NCBI GenBank assembly: GCA_037131065.1
Contig: JBAXRT010000132.1
Span: 1 to 7,699 of the forward strand
DNA length: 7,699 bases
Direction: 5' to 3'
DNA from: JBAXRT01 sp037131065
GTDB lineage: Bacteria > Bacteroidota > Bacteroidia > Bacteroidales > FEN-979
Part shown: piece after piece, positions 1 through 6,596 of the stretch
Layout of the letters: each line of letters begins with the position of its first letter
Position numbering within the stretch: the first letter of the stretch is position 1
The notes under the pieces: model-generated
What the model was told of the DNA's origin: nothing
Seen by the model: the letters and a program-made list of their open reading frames with translations, nothing else
The model's database searches: none
Translations under genes and position numbers: made by a program

Positions 1-240
1 GTGCAGCCGACCTTGTTGGGACCTCCGGAATTGACGCTGCCCCAGATGGCAATGAATATGCCCTGGGGTGATCCCAGTGGCGTTCTCGGGACCCCATCGA
101 ATGGCCCCGGCTTCGGCGGCGGCATTGGCAGTGGTGAAGGCACGGGCGTCGGTTCGGGCAGGGGTGGCGGTCTCGGTCCGGGCGAGGGTGGAGGTTTTGG
201 AGGCGGCGCTTATAGCGTGGGTGGAGGCGTAAGCGCCCCG
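1..240 (+). CDS. Fragment of TonB-family energy transducer (glycine-rich linker), probably foreign to this contig
   Basis: This 80-codon stretch is open from the window edge and reads into nuoL without a stop, but it is not NuoL sequence. It starts with a proline/methionine-containing part (MPWGDPSG near residues 20-27, SNGPG near 33-37). A run of GGGIGSG, GVGSGRG, GPGEGGG and GGGVSAP motifs follows (about 39-80). That order is what I recall from acidobacterial TonB-type proteins, where the linker leads into a periplasmic C-terminal domain that contacts outer-membrane receptors. Here the C-terminal domain is absent and NuoL begins instead. The GTG at position 1 need not be a start, since the frame is simply open at the edge. 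The stretch is visibly richer in G and in glycine codons than the rest of the window. The family match is from memory of motifs. A low-complexity glycine-rich protein of another kind remains possible. That it is not a NuoL N-terminus is much more certain, because NuoL has several membrane helices here. Confidence 0.6.
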
Positions 241-1452
241 ATTCCCCTCTATCCCTGGCTGCCCGATGCCATGGCAGGACCAACACCTGTTTCCGCCCTG
301 ATCCATGCAGCCACGATGGTCACCGCCGGGGTTTATATGGTGGCCCGCTCCAACATCCTCTTCCTTCTTGCCCCGGCAACCATGACCATAATGGGGATCA
401 CCGGGATACTCACTGCCTTGTTTGCTGCATCCATCGCCATCTTTCAGAATGATATCAAGAAGATCCTGGCCTATTCCACCATCAGCCAGCTCGGGATCAT
501 GTTTGCCGGACTGAGTGTGGGCGCCTTTACCGGGGCCATGTTCCACCTGACCACCCATGCTTTTTTCAAGGCACTTCTATTTCTTGCCGCAGGAAGCGTG
601 ATCCACATCCTTGGCGGAACCCAGGATATCAGGAAGATGGGAGGATTGAAAAGATCAAGCCCGTGGACCTACCGGACCTTCTTGGTCGGAACCCTTGCCA
701 TTGCCGGGATTCCACCGCTTTCAGGATTTTTCTCAAAGGATGAGATCCTTGCCCGCGCTTTTGAATCCGGGCCTCTCATCTGGATCCTGATTCTTGCAGG
801 AAGCCTTATGACGGTCTTTTATATGTTCAGGCTGCTCTTCCTGGCTTTCGGAGGAGAATTCAGGGGAACTTCAGAACAAAAAGATCATCTGCACGAGTCT
901 CCGCCTGTGATGATCCTTCCACTGGTCATCCTTGGTTTACTGGCCTTTTTCGGAGGGATGATCAATCTTCCGGGGATCATGGGCGGGAATGCCCTCCTGG
1001 AGCAATTCCTTTCACCGGTCTTCGCTCAGGCTGGTCACGTCCATCAGGCTGTCACTCCGCTGGCTCATTCTACAGAATGGATCCTCATGGGATTGACCCT
1101 GGCAGGGATACTGGCCATCATTTACTGGACCTTTGTAAGGTATTCAAAGCAACGCTACGGACTTTTGCCTGATGATGCCGGGAGATCATTGGTCGTTCAG
1201 CTAATCTCGAAGAAATTTTATATCGATGAACTTTATGATCTTCTGTTTGTGAAGTCCCTGCTCTGGCTTTCGGGATTCCTGCACCGCATCGTCGAGGTAA
1301 GAATCATCGATGGAATTGTGAACGGATTTGGAAACCTGGTGATCCGGACCGGTAATACCATACGCTACCTGCAGACGGGAAATATTGGCTTTTACCTGTA
1401 CATGATGATCCTCGGGATCATATTGATCTTATTGTTTAACGTTGTAATCTGA
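241..1452 (+). CDS. nuoL: NADH-quinone oxidoreductase subunit L, 5'-truncated at a chimeric junction
   Basis: NuoL is an antiporter-like membrane subunit of respiratory complex I and drives one of the proton-pumping channels. About 403 codons remain of a protein that usually exceeds 600. The family signature is clear: PLYPWLPDAMAGPTP, then SALIHAATMVTAGVY with the channel histidine, then NDIKKILAYSTISQLG. HAFFKALLFL carries the channel lysine, and IPPLSGFFSKDEIL carries the Lys-Asp pair equivalent to E. coli Lys399/Asp400. The C-terminus has the expected long lateral (HL) amphipathic helix (around YIDELYDLLFVKSLLW) and a final hydrophobic anchor ending at FNVVI. Everything before about position 241 is missing: the first six or so membrane helices, the TM5 glutamate, and the GKSAQ lysine, which is replaced by the GVSAP of the upstream fragment. 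As it stands the gene could not encode a working subunit. I read this as an assembly or amplification artefact, not a biological deletion. nuoM follows 3 bp after the TGA stop. Confidence 0.95.
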   Translation: MPLYPWLPDAMAGPTPVSALIHAATMVTAGVYMVARSNILFLLAPATMTIMGITGILTALFAASIAIFQNDIKKILAYSTISQLGIMFAGLSVGAFTGAMFHLTTHAFFKALLFLAAGSVIHILGGTQDIRKMGGLKRSSPWTYRTFLVGTLAIAGIPPLSGFFSKDEILARAFESGPLIWILILAGSLMTVFYMFRLLFLAFGGEFRGTSEQKDHLHESPPVMILPLVILGLLAFFGGMINLPGIMGGNALLEQFLSPVFAQAGHVHQAVTPLAHSTEWILMGLTLAGILAIIYWTFVRYSKQRYGLLPDDAGRSLVVQLISKKFYIDELYDLLFVKSLLWLSGFLHRIVEVRIIDGIVNGFGNLVIRTGNTIRYLQTGNIGFYLYMMILGIILILLFNVVI

Positions 1453-1455
1453 ATA

Positions 1456-2904
1456 ATGCTCACCATCATCCTTGTCATACTGCCCCTGTTGTTTGCCCTT
1501 CCCCTCTTTGCCATCAGGGAAGAAAAGGTGGTGAAATGGTTTGCACTCCTGGCCTCCGTGGTTGAGTTCGGGATTGCCGTTGCCGCATTTATCCAGTATA
1601 AAACATCCTGTCATTGCCAGCTGCTCTTCTCGGCCGGCTGGATCGGAACGGAAGGCATCACCCTGAAATTCGGAATGGACGGGATCACCCTACTTCTGGT
1701 AATGCTTACAACTTTGCTTACACCGGTCATCATCTTCTCTTCCTTCGGTCACACCTACAAGAGACCTTCGGCCTTTTACGGACTTATCCTGATCATGGAG
1801 ATGGCCCTCGTGGGGGTTTTCACCTCCCTCGACGGGTTGATCTTCTATATTTTCTGGGAACTGGCGCTCATTCCCGCCTATTTCATCTGCGCATACTGGG
1901 GAGGTAAGGACAGGATAAAGATCACCTTTAAATTCTTTATCTATACTTTCACGGGCAGCCTTTTCATGCTGGTGGCCCTCATCTATGTTTACTTCCGCAC
2001 CCCCCTGCCACACTCCTTTGACCTGTTTTACCTCTACAATGCATCGCTGACACCGGGTGAGCAGTCGTGGATCTTCGCAGCCCTGTTTTTGGCTTTTGCA
2101 ATAAAGATACCTATCTTCCCGCTGCATACATGGCAACCCGACACCTATACCGAATCCCCCGGTCCGGGCACCATGCTCCTGTCGGGGATCATGCTGAAAA
2201 TGGGGCTTTACGGGGTCATCCGCCTGATGATCCCACTCTGCGGAGCTGCCCTGCGTGAGTTCGGATACCTGGCCGCGATCCTGGCCATTGCCGGGCTGGT
2301 CTATGCTTCAGTGATCGCCATTCGGCAGGACGACATGAAACGGCTGGTGGCCTACTCCTCCCTGGCACACGCAGGGCTTATGGCCGCCGGTCTCTTTATC
2401 CTGAACATCCGCGCAATTGAAGGCGTCGTTATCCAGATGATCTCCCACGGAGTGAACATCGTCGGGCTTTTCATCATCATCGAATTCATCCAGGACCGAC
2501 TGAATACAAGAAAGATCAGTGAACTCAGCGGGATTGCCACCAAAGCACCAAAACTGGCTGTTCTCTTCATGATCATCCTGCTGGGGAGTATTGCATTGCC
2601 CATGACCAACGGGTTTATCGGAGAATTCCTGATCCTGCTTGGGATCTTTGAATACAATGCATTGCTTGCAGCGGTGGCAGGACTTACCATTATCTTCAGC
2701 GCGGTTTACATGCTCTGGATGTACCAGAGAACAATGCTCGGGAGTACCAACCAGGTTACCAATAGTATGACAGACCTTACTGTTCCGGAAATGATTACCC
2801 TTCTCCCGGTCATCATTATAATTTTCTGGATCGGGATTTTCCCCGGGATGTTCCTGGATCTGGTCAGCAAGGATATTTTACAAATCTTATCATACCTCCG
2901 TTAA
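1456..2904 (+). CDS. nuoM: NADH-quinone oxidoreductase subunit M
   Basis: NuoM is the middle antiporter-like subunit of the complex I membrane arm and moves protons across the inner membrane as NADH is oxidised and quinone reduced. The 482-aa length is normal for the family. The protein is hydrophobic throughout, with about 14 likely membrane segments. Channel residues are in place: Glu135 in FYIFWELALIPAYF (E. coli Glu144), Lys217 in AFAIKIPIFPLHTW (E. coli Lys234), Lys248 in SGIMLKMGLYG (E. coli Lys265) and Glu390 in GFIGEF (E. coli Glu407). The HTWQPDTYTESPGPGTM segment (224-240) is the version I associate with Bacteroidota and related NuoM proteins. The ATG start gives a hydrophobic first helix (LTIILVILPLLFALPLF) at the expected place. 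No Shine-Dalgarno sequence precedes it, as is usual in Bacteroidota. It sits 3 bp after the nuoL stop and its TAA directly abuts the nuoN ATG, so the three genes are surely co-transcribed. It appears intact. Confidence 0.97.
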   Translation: MLTIILVILPLLFALPLFAIREEKVVKWFALLASVVEFGIAVAAFIQYKTSCHCQLLFSAGWIGTEGITLKFGMDGITLLLVMLTTLLTPVIIFSSFGHTYKRPSAFYGLILIMEMALVGVFTSLDGLIFYIFWELALIPAYFICAYWGGKDRIKITFKFFIYTFTGSLFMLVALIYVYFRTPLPHSFDLFYLYNASLTPGEQSWIFAALFLAFAIKIPIFPLHTWQPDTYTESPGPGTMLLSGIMLKMGLYGVIRLMIPLCGAALREFGYLAAILAIAGLVYASVIAIRQDDMKRLVAYSSLAHAGLMAAGLFILNIRAIEGVVIQMISHGVNIVGLFIIIEFIQDRLNTRKISELSGIATKAPKLAVLFMIILLGSIALPMTNGFIGEFLILLGIFEYNALLAAVAGLTIIFSAVYMLWMYQRTMLGSTNQVTNSMTDLTVPEMITLLPVIIIIFWIGIFPGMFLDLVSKDILQILSYLR

Positions 2905-4284
2905 ATGGCAACCATCATCACCCTTTCGGTTCTTGGAATCCTCGTCCTCTTTCTCGGGATCCTGAAACAGAAATCGCTGTTATTGCCGCTGATCCTTGTC
3001 GGGTTACTGGTTGCACTCGTACTTACATTCCTTGAGTGGAATACCTTCAGGCACTATTATAACGAAATGCTGATCGCCGACAATTACTCCGTCGCCTTCA
3101 ATACCGTAATGATCCTATCCACCTTTATGATCTTCTCCTTTGCAGGCCATTATTACAAAGGGGTCGAGCGTCCGCTTGATGATATCTATGCGATCATGAT
3201 CTTTGCCCTGACTGGTTCGGTGATGATGACCTCCTTCGGTAACCTGATCATGCTATTCCTCGGCATTGAGACCCTTTCGATTGCACTCTACGTCCTTGCT
3301 GGCAGCCATAAAGAAGCGATCACCTCCAACGAGGCAACCCTGAAATATTTCCTGATCGGTTCTTTTATCTCGGGCTTCCTGCTATTCGGGATCGCACTGA
3401 TCTACGGATCGGCCCACTCCTTCAACCTGGAGGAGATCGCGCGGTTCATTGCACCCCGGGCCGGGAACCTCCCCCCGATGTTCCTTGCCGGCCTATTCCT
3501 CTTTATTGCCGGGATGGCCTTTAAGATCGCCATCGTTCCTTTTCATTTCTGGGCTCCTGATGTATATGAAGGGACTCCGACACTTCTCACCGCTTTCATG
3601 GCTTCTGTGGTAAAAACAGCCAGCATTGCGGCCCTTTACCGGTTTTTCAGCGTGACCTTTGCAGGGATCCACGATGCAGTGTGGGAACCCACCCTGATCA
3701 TCCTTGCAGTTCTCACCATCCTCGTCGGGAATCTTACCGGGCTTTATCAGCCAAGCCTCAAGCGGATGCTTGCATACTCCAGCATCTCACATTCCGGGTA
3801 CATGATGCTGGCGATCATTGCTTTCTGCGATAAAACGGCCAATGCCCTTCTATTCTACACACTCTCTTATTCGCTGGCAACCATCCTGGCATTTTCAATT
3901 CTCATGCTGGTAAGGGAGTCCAGGGGAAACGACCTCTTCTCATCGATGAACGGAATGGCAAAGAAAAACCCGCTGGAAGCCTTCTGCCTTACTGTCGCGA
4001 TGCTCTCCCTGACAGGGATCCCGCCGCTTGCCGGTTTCATGGCAAAGTTTTTCCTGTTCTCCGCTGCCATTGAGCATGGTTATGCCTGGCTGGTGATCAT
4101 CGCCATCCTTGGGTCGGCCGTGAGTGCGGTCTATTATTTCAAACCGGTTATTGCGATCTATTTCAGGGAAAATGAGGGGATAGAATTACAGGCAGGCCGC
4201 GCCTTTAAAATTCACATGGTAGTACTAACCCTGCTTGTGATTATACTTGGGCTATTCCCGATGTTCTTTACGGGATTGATTTAA
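2905..4284 (+). CDS. nuoN: NADH-quinone oxidoreductase subunit N
   Basis: NuoN is the antiporter-like subunit nearest the quinone-binding arm of complex I and forms one of its proton channels. The 459-aa protein is of normal length and hydrophobic throughout. Key residues are visible: Glu122 in FLGIETLSIALYVLAG (E. coli Glu133), Lys207 in AFKIAIVPFHFWAPDVYEGTP (E. coli Lys217), Lys237 in SVVKTASIAALYR (E. coli Lys247) and Lys381 in IPPLAGFMAKFFLF (E. coli Lys395). The LKRMLAYSSISHSGYM segment (285-300) is also typical. The ATG follows the nuoM TAA with no gap, so translation probably depends on reinitiation or coupling, and no Shine-Dalgarno sequence is visible. NuoN is commonly the last gene of a nuo operon. 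Here it is followed by a hairpin and a convergent gene, which fits an operon end. It appears intact. Confidence 0.97.
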   Translation: MATIITLSVLGILVLFLGILKQKSLLLPLILVGLLVALVLTFLEWNTFRHYYNEMLIADNYSVAFNTVMILSTFMIFSFAGHYYKGVERPLDDIYAIMIFALTGSVMMTSFGNLIMLFLGIETLSIALYVLAGSHKEAITSNEATLKYFLIGSFISGFLLFGIALIYGSAHSFNLEEIARFIAPRAGNLPPMFLAGLFLFIAGMAFKIAIVPFHFWAPDVYEGTPTLLTAFMASVVKTASIAALYRFFSVTFAGIHDAVWEPTLIILAVLTILVGNLTGLYQPSLKRMLAYSSISHSGYMMLAIIAFCDKTANALLFYTLSYSLATILAFSILMLVRESRGNDLFSSMNGMAKKNPLEAFCLTVAMLSLTGIPPLAGFMAKFFLFSAAIEHGYAWLVIIAILGSAVSAVYYFKPVIAIYFRENEGIELQAGRAFKIHMVVLTLLVIILGLFPMFFTGLI

Positions 4285-4289
4285 GTAAA

Positions 4290-4313
4290 AAGGTAACAAG
4301 GAGACAAGGTAAC
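4290..4313 (+). repeat. Tandem octamer repeat after nuoN
   Basis: Three consecutive 8-bp units lie just past the nuoN stop: AAGGTAAC at 4290-4297, AAGGAGAC at 4298-4305 and AAGGTAAC at 4306-4313. A single copy of the same unit in the opposite orientation (GTTACCTT) sits at 4904-4911, beyond the minus-strand ferritin-like gene, followed by a partial second copy (TTACCTTC, 4912-4919). The octamers therefore bracket that gene in inverted orientation. The units are read directly. Their function is unknown, and they may belong to a dispersed short-repeat family of this genome. Confidence 0.75.
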
Positions 4314-4333
4314 AGGGGAATAAGTTGCCTTGT
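4304..4333. terminator. Hairpin between convergent genes nuoN and ferritin-like gene
   Basis: The arm ACAAGGTAAC (4304-4313) pairs with GTTGCCTTGT (4324-4333) over ten positions: nine Watson-Crick pairs and one G-T wobble, around a 10-nt loop (4314-4323). It lies in the 53-bp gap between two converging genes, the expected place for a bidirectional transcription end. No uninterrupted T-run follows immediately on the plus strand, and on the minus strand a T-run comes only after the octamer repeats. It may therefore end transcription weakly, act as an RNA 3'-end stabiliser, or simply result from the octamer repeats. Confidence 0.5.
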
Positions 4334-4337
4334 AGCA

Positions 4338-4799
4338 TTACAAAAAACTCTTGATCTCGGCGGCGTGCTCGATCTCCTCTTCAATGATCTGGTGAATGAG
4401 TCTTTTGGAATCGCTGTGGGTGCGTTTTTCCAACTCGGTGTAGAAGGCCACGCTGTCGTTCTCGAATTTAAAAGCCGCTTCCAGAGCTTCTTTCGGACTC
4501 TTTATCTTTTTTGCCAGCTCGACTCCTGCATCCTTCTTGCCGAAGATATGTGTATCGGCCAGGTTTGAAATATAGCCCGAGGCCTCCTCTTTGCTGAAGT
4601 CGAAATTTTCGGGTTCGAATTTATCGGCGAGTTTCTGAAAGATAGCAATATGAAGCAGCTCTTTCCCTGCAAGGTCCAAAAATAAACCCTTGGTATCGGT
4701 GTCTTCTTTGAACATTTCAGCTGCAGCAGTATAAAATGCATGACCGTTCTCCTCGATTCGAACGGCGATCTCAACAATTTCAAGTCCTGAGTAATACAT
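4338..4799 (-). CDS. Ferritin-like / rubrerythrin-type diiron protein without rubredoxin domain
   Basis: A 153-aa helical protein of the rubrerythrin-like ferritin superfamily (COG1633 type). Members carry a diiron centre in a four-helix bundle and usually act in peroxide reduction or iron handling in the cytoplasm. Likely ligands, one set per helix: Glu17 in RIEENGHAFY, Glu47 and His50 in GKELLHIAIF, Glu113 in FKFENDSVAFY, and Glu142 and His145 in EEEIEHAAEI. The two ExxH motifs and the two E-x(5-6)-FY helices are the family pattern. There is no CxxC pair, so the C-terminal rubredoxin domain of classical rubrerythrin is absent and electrons must come from another protein. The extra third-helix glutamate of classical rubrerythrin is not obvious here. 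No signal peptide is seen. The gene has its own -7 promoter element and a short leader, and it converges on nuoN. The exact substrate is not evident from the sequence. Confidence 0.85.
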   Translation of the reverse strand: MYYSGLEIVEIAVRIEENGHAFYTAAAEMFKEDTDTKGLFLDLAGKELLHIAIFQKLADKFEPENFDFSKEEASGYISNLADTHIFGKKDAGVELAKKIKSPKEALEAAFKFENDSVAFYTELEKRTHSDSKRLIHQIIEEEIEHAAEIKSFL

Positions 4800-4820
4800 G
4801 ATAATCAGATTTTAGCTTAG

Positions 4821-4828
4821 CAAAAATA
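4821..4828 (-). promoter_or_regulatory. Bacteroidota -7 promoter element for the ferritin-like gene
   Basis: On the minus strand this reads TATTTTTG, an exact match to the Bacteroidota -7 consensus TAnnTTTG. Transcription would begin roughly 6-8 bases downstream and give a leader of about 15 nt before the ATG at 4799. I find no good TTTG -33 box at the usual 19-21 bp spacing; a TTG lies only 14 bp upstream. A 12-bp palindrome occupies the spacer. Confidence 0.5.
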
Positions 4829-4830
4829 TA

Positions 4831-4842
4831 TAAAATATTTTA
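4831..4842. promoter_or_regulatory. 12-bp perfect AT palindrome, possible operator
   Basis: TAAAATATTTTA is its own reverse complement. It lies 2 bp upstream of the minus-strand -7 element, in the spacer a sigma factor would span, so a protein bound here could control the ferritin-like gene. Such genes are often under peroxide or iron control, but nothing in the sequence names the regulator. AT-rich palindromes of this length can occur by chance in promoter regions. Confidence 0.3.
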
Positions 4843-4889
4843 CAACCCCGGCTCCCTCCCCGCGAAATTATGATTTCCAACGGTATTAC

Positions 4890-4897
4890 TATCTTTG
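4890..4897 (+). promoter_or_regulatory. Bacteroidota -7 promoter element for the 557-aa gene
   Basis: TATCTTTG followed by CA matches the Bacteroidota -7 consensus TAnnTTTG exactly. Position and spacing fit: the start codon at 4923 would follow a leader of about 20 nt. A -33 TTTG box is not clear at the usual distance. The leader contains the inverted octamer GTTACCTT (4904-4911). Together with the minus-strand element at 4821-4828, this makes the region a divergent promoter. Confidence 0.6.
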
Positions 4898-4922
4898 CAC
4901 GCTGTTACCTTTTACCTTCTTC

Positions 4923-6596
4923 ATGGATAAAAAAACCCTCGAAAAATACAGTTCAGCCTTTACGCTGTCCGACATGGAGATCTTCATCTTCCCGGATCTC
5001 TTATATGCCCTGGTCCTTGCCAATATCATGTCGCCCGAAATATGGAAATGGCGCGATGATCCCTGGTTCTCAGGGATCAGAAAGATGGGTCCTCTTAAGA
5101 AGATCCACAGGGTGAAACAATACATCATGGATCATTATGATTTCAACCTTGATCTTGAGACCTGGGGGCTCACCGACAAGCAGACCGAGATCAACCGATT
5201 CAGTGATTTTATCTCGGTCGAACAACTCGAGAAATCCAATGCCCTTTTCGGCTACGAAGGAGATAAATACTATTTCGACATCGATATCCGCCGCCATTTC
5301 GGTCTTGAAAAATATGATACCGATATCATACCATACTGGAAGACAGAAACGGTGGAGGCCATGGATGCTTTCCGTTTCAAGGAGAATCACCTGACCGGGG
5401 CCGGGGAATGCGTTTCACTTGCCTGCCTTTACGCAGCCGCCCTTTTCATCGTGGCCGAGATCCCGCTCGAAAAGATCTACCTGATGGGAACCCCGCTTCA
5501 TTCACAAAATTTCATTGCCATTGATGAAGGGGTGCTTACCAACAACCGGCGCATTGTCACCAAATCGATGTGGTACAACGGCACCGAACTTTCCTCCCTC
5601 GCCCGGCGTGCTCTTGAAAATGAACAGGTGACCATTGTGGCACACCAGAGCGGCTGGATTCACTCCCTTTATCCCGAAGCAACGATCGATCCGGCAGCCT
5701 ACCACCATTTCCGCGAAAAGCTTTCCCATTACCTAGAAACGAAGGTCGATTTTGAAATTTTCATCAATTTTCTCCGCGATTACAGCCGTTTTCAGAAACT
5801 TTTCCAGATCACCTTCCTTTGCCAGGGGGCCAGCAAATTCATCAAACTGGAACGTGCCTTCGGATATGAACATGGAAGCAAGAACCGTCTTGGCGATAAA
5901 AGTGCGAGAAAGATCCTTTGTGAATTTGATGAAGAGGAGCTGAACCTTAATCCCTTTCCGGGCCGGTTGGTTCTCCGGGAAGAGGATGAGATTTTCAAAC
6001 TGCAGCCCTATAAGGATTTTATTGCAAAGCTCAGCGAAAAATTTCCCTCATTAGGGGAAAATCAGGAATTCCTGACCGATCTTAAAAAATTTGTTCACCT
6101 GGTTCCCAGGACTCCATCCGAAAACAAAAGTTATTCGTCATTAGGTCATTATGTCATTACCTCATCCGATACCCGGGAAGAAATAATTACGAAACTTCAA
6201 TCAATACGAACCACAAACCAGGTGGCGGATCTTGCCTTCTACGCCGGAAGGAATATGGATTCATGCCAATGGGAACCCTTTATGAAAGCAGCATTGGAGC
6301 GAAACCCTGTTGCCGTTGAATATTTCAGAGAGAAAAGTCTTGATGATGTTTACCTGGAACTGAAATCATGGCCTGATGAATCGATCTACAGCGGGAACCG
6401 GCTCTCACAACCCGATGAGGTTGTCAACTTCCTGCGGGGCGATGGCATCGAAAAAGCGGTTACTCTGCTCGACGTCATCACTTCAAGACACGAAGGTGAA
6501 AAATGCCATCTCAGGATCGGCGATGGGACAGCCAAGCTGAAATGCCATGGCATTCATTATGAATTTCCAACCACGAAGACGCTGGTTTTAGAATGA
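4923..6596 (+). CDS. Uncharacterised 557-aa protein with a possible transglutaminase-like core
   Basis: I do not recognise a named family. The protein is soluble, with no signal peptide or membrane helix, so it is probably cytoplasmic. Residues 1-150 are rich in aromatic and charged residues (for example FGYEGDKYYFDIDIRRHF at 109-126). The segment 157-215 resembles the core of papain-like transglutaminase folds. GAGECVSLACLYAA has Cys163 at the start of a helix. Then comes a GxP-like helix end (AEIPLEKIYLMGT), His193 in PLHSQNFIAID at the start of a strand, and a second strand VLTNNRRIV, where Asn207/Asn208 or Asp201 could complete a triad. The C-terminal 350 residues show no motif I can place, and His241, Trp245 and His247 form a conserved-looking HQSGWIH patch. 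The ATG was chosen because a consensus -7 promoter element lies at the right distance and the frame has no better upstream start. The TGA stop falls in the first unit of a heptamer array. It is transcribed alone, divergent from the ferritin-like gene. Catalytic activity is only inferred; the residue arrangement could equally belong to a non-catalytic fold. Confidence 0.85.
   Translation: MDKKTLEKYSSAFTLSDMEIFIFPDLLYALVLANIMSPEIWKWRDDPWFSGIRKMGPLKKIHRVKQYIMDHYDFNLDLETWGLTDKQTEINRFSDFISVEQLEKSNALFGYEGDKYYFDIDIRRHFGLEKYDTDIIPYWKTETVEAMDAFRFKENHLTGAGECVSLACLYAAALFIVAEIPLEKIYLMGTPLHSQNFIAIDEGVLTNNRRIVTKSMWYNGTELSSLARRALENEQVTIVAHQSGWIHSLYPEATIDPAAYHHFREKLSHYLETKVDFEIFINFLRDYSRFQKLFQITFLCQGASKFIKLERAFGYEHGSKNRLGDKSARKILCEFDEEELNLNPFPGRLVLREEDEIFKLQPYKDFIAKLSEKFPSLGENQEFLTDLKKFVHLVPRTPSENKSYSSLGHYVITSSDTREEIITKLQSIRTTNQVADLAFYAGRNMDSCQWEPFMKAALERNPVAVEYFREKSLDDVYLELKSWPDESIYSGNRLSQPDEVVNFLRGDGIEKAVTLLDVITSRHEGEKCHLRIGDGTAKLKCHGIHYEFPTTKTLVLE

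Noticed and set aside
1..240. A genuine glycine-rich N-terminal domain on NuoL
   Set aside because: NuoL needs its first six helices and channel residues; the glycine-rich sequence matches another family's linker, and no shifted-frame NuoL remains underneath because the other forward frames contain stops.
1690..2136. 148-aa minus-strand open frame inside nuoM
   Set aside because: It is a shadow of a strongly conserved nuoM region, its product has no family features, and no promoter precedes it.
4502..4783. Second minus-strand open frame overlapping the ferritin-like gene
   Set aside because: The other frame carries the full set of diiron ligands; this one has no recognisable features.
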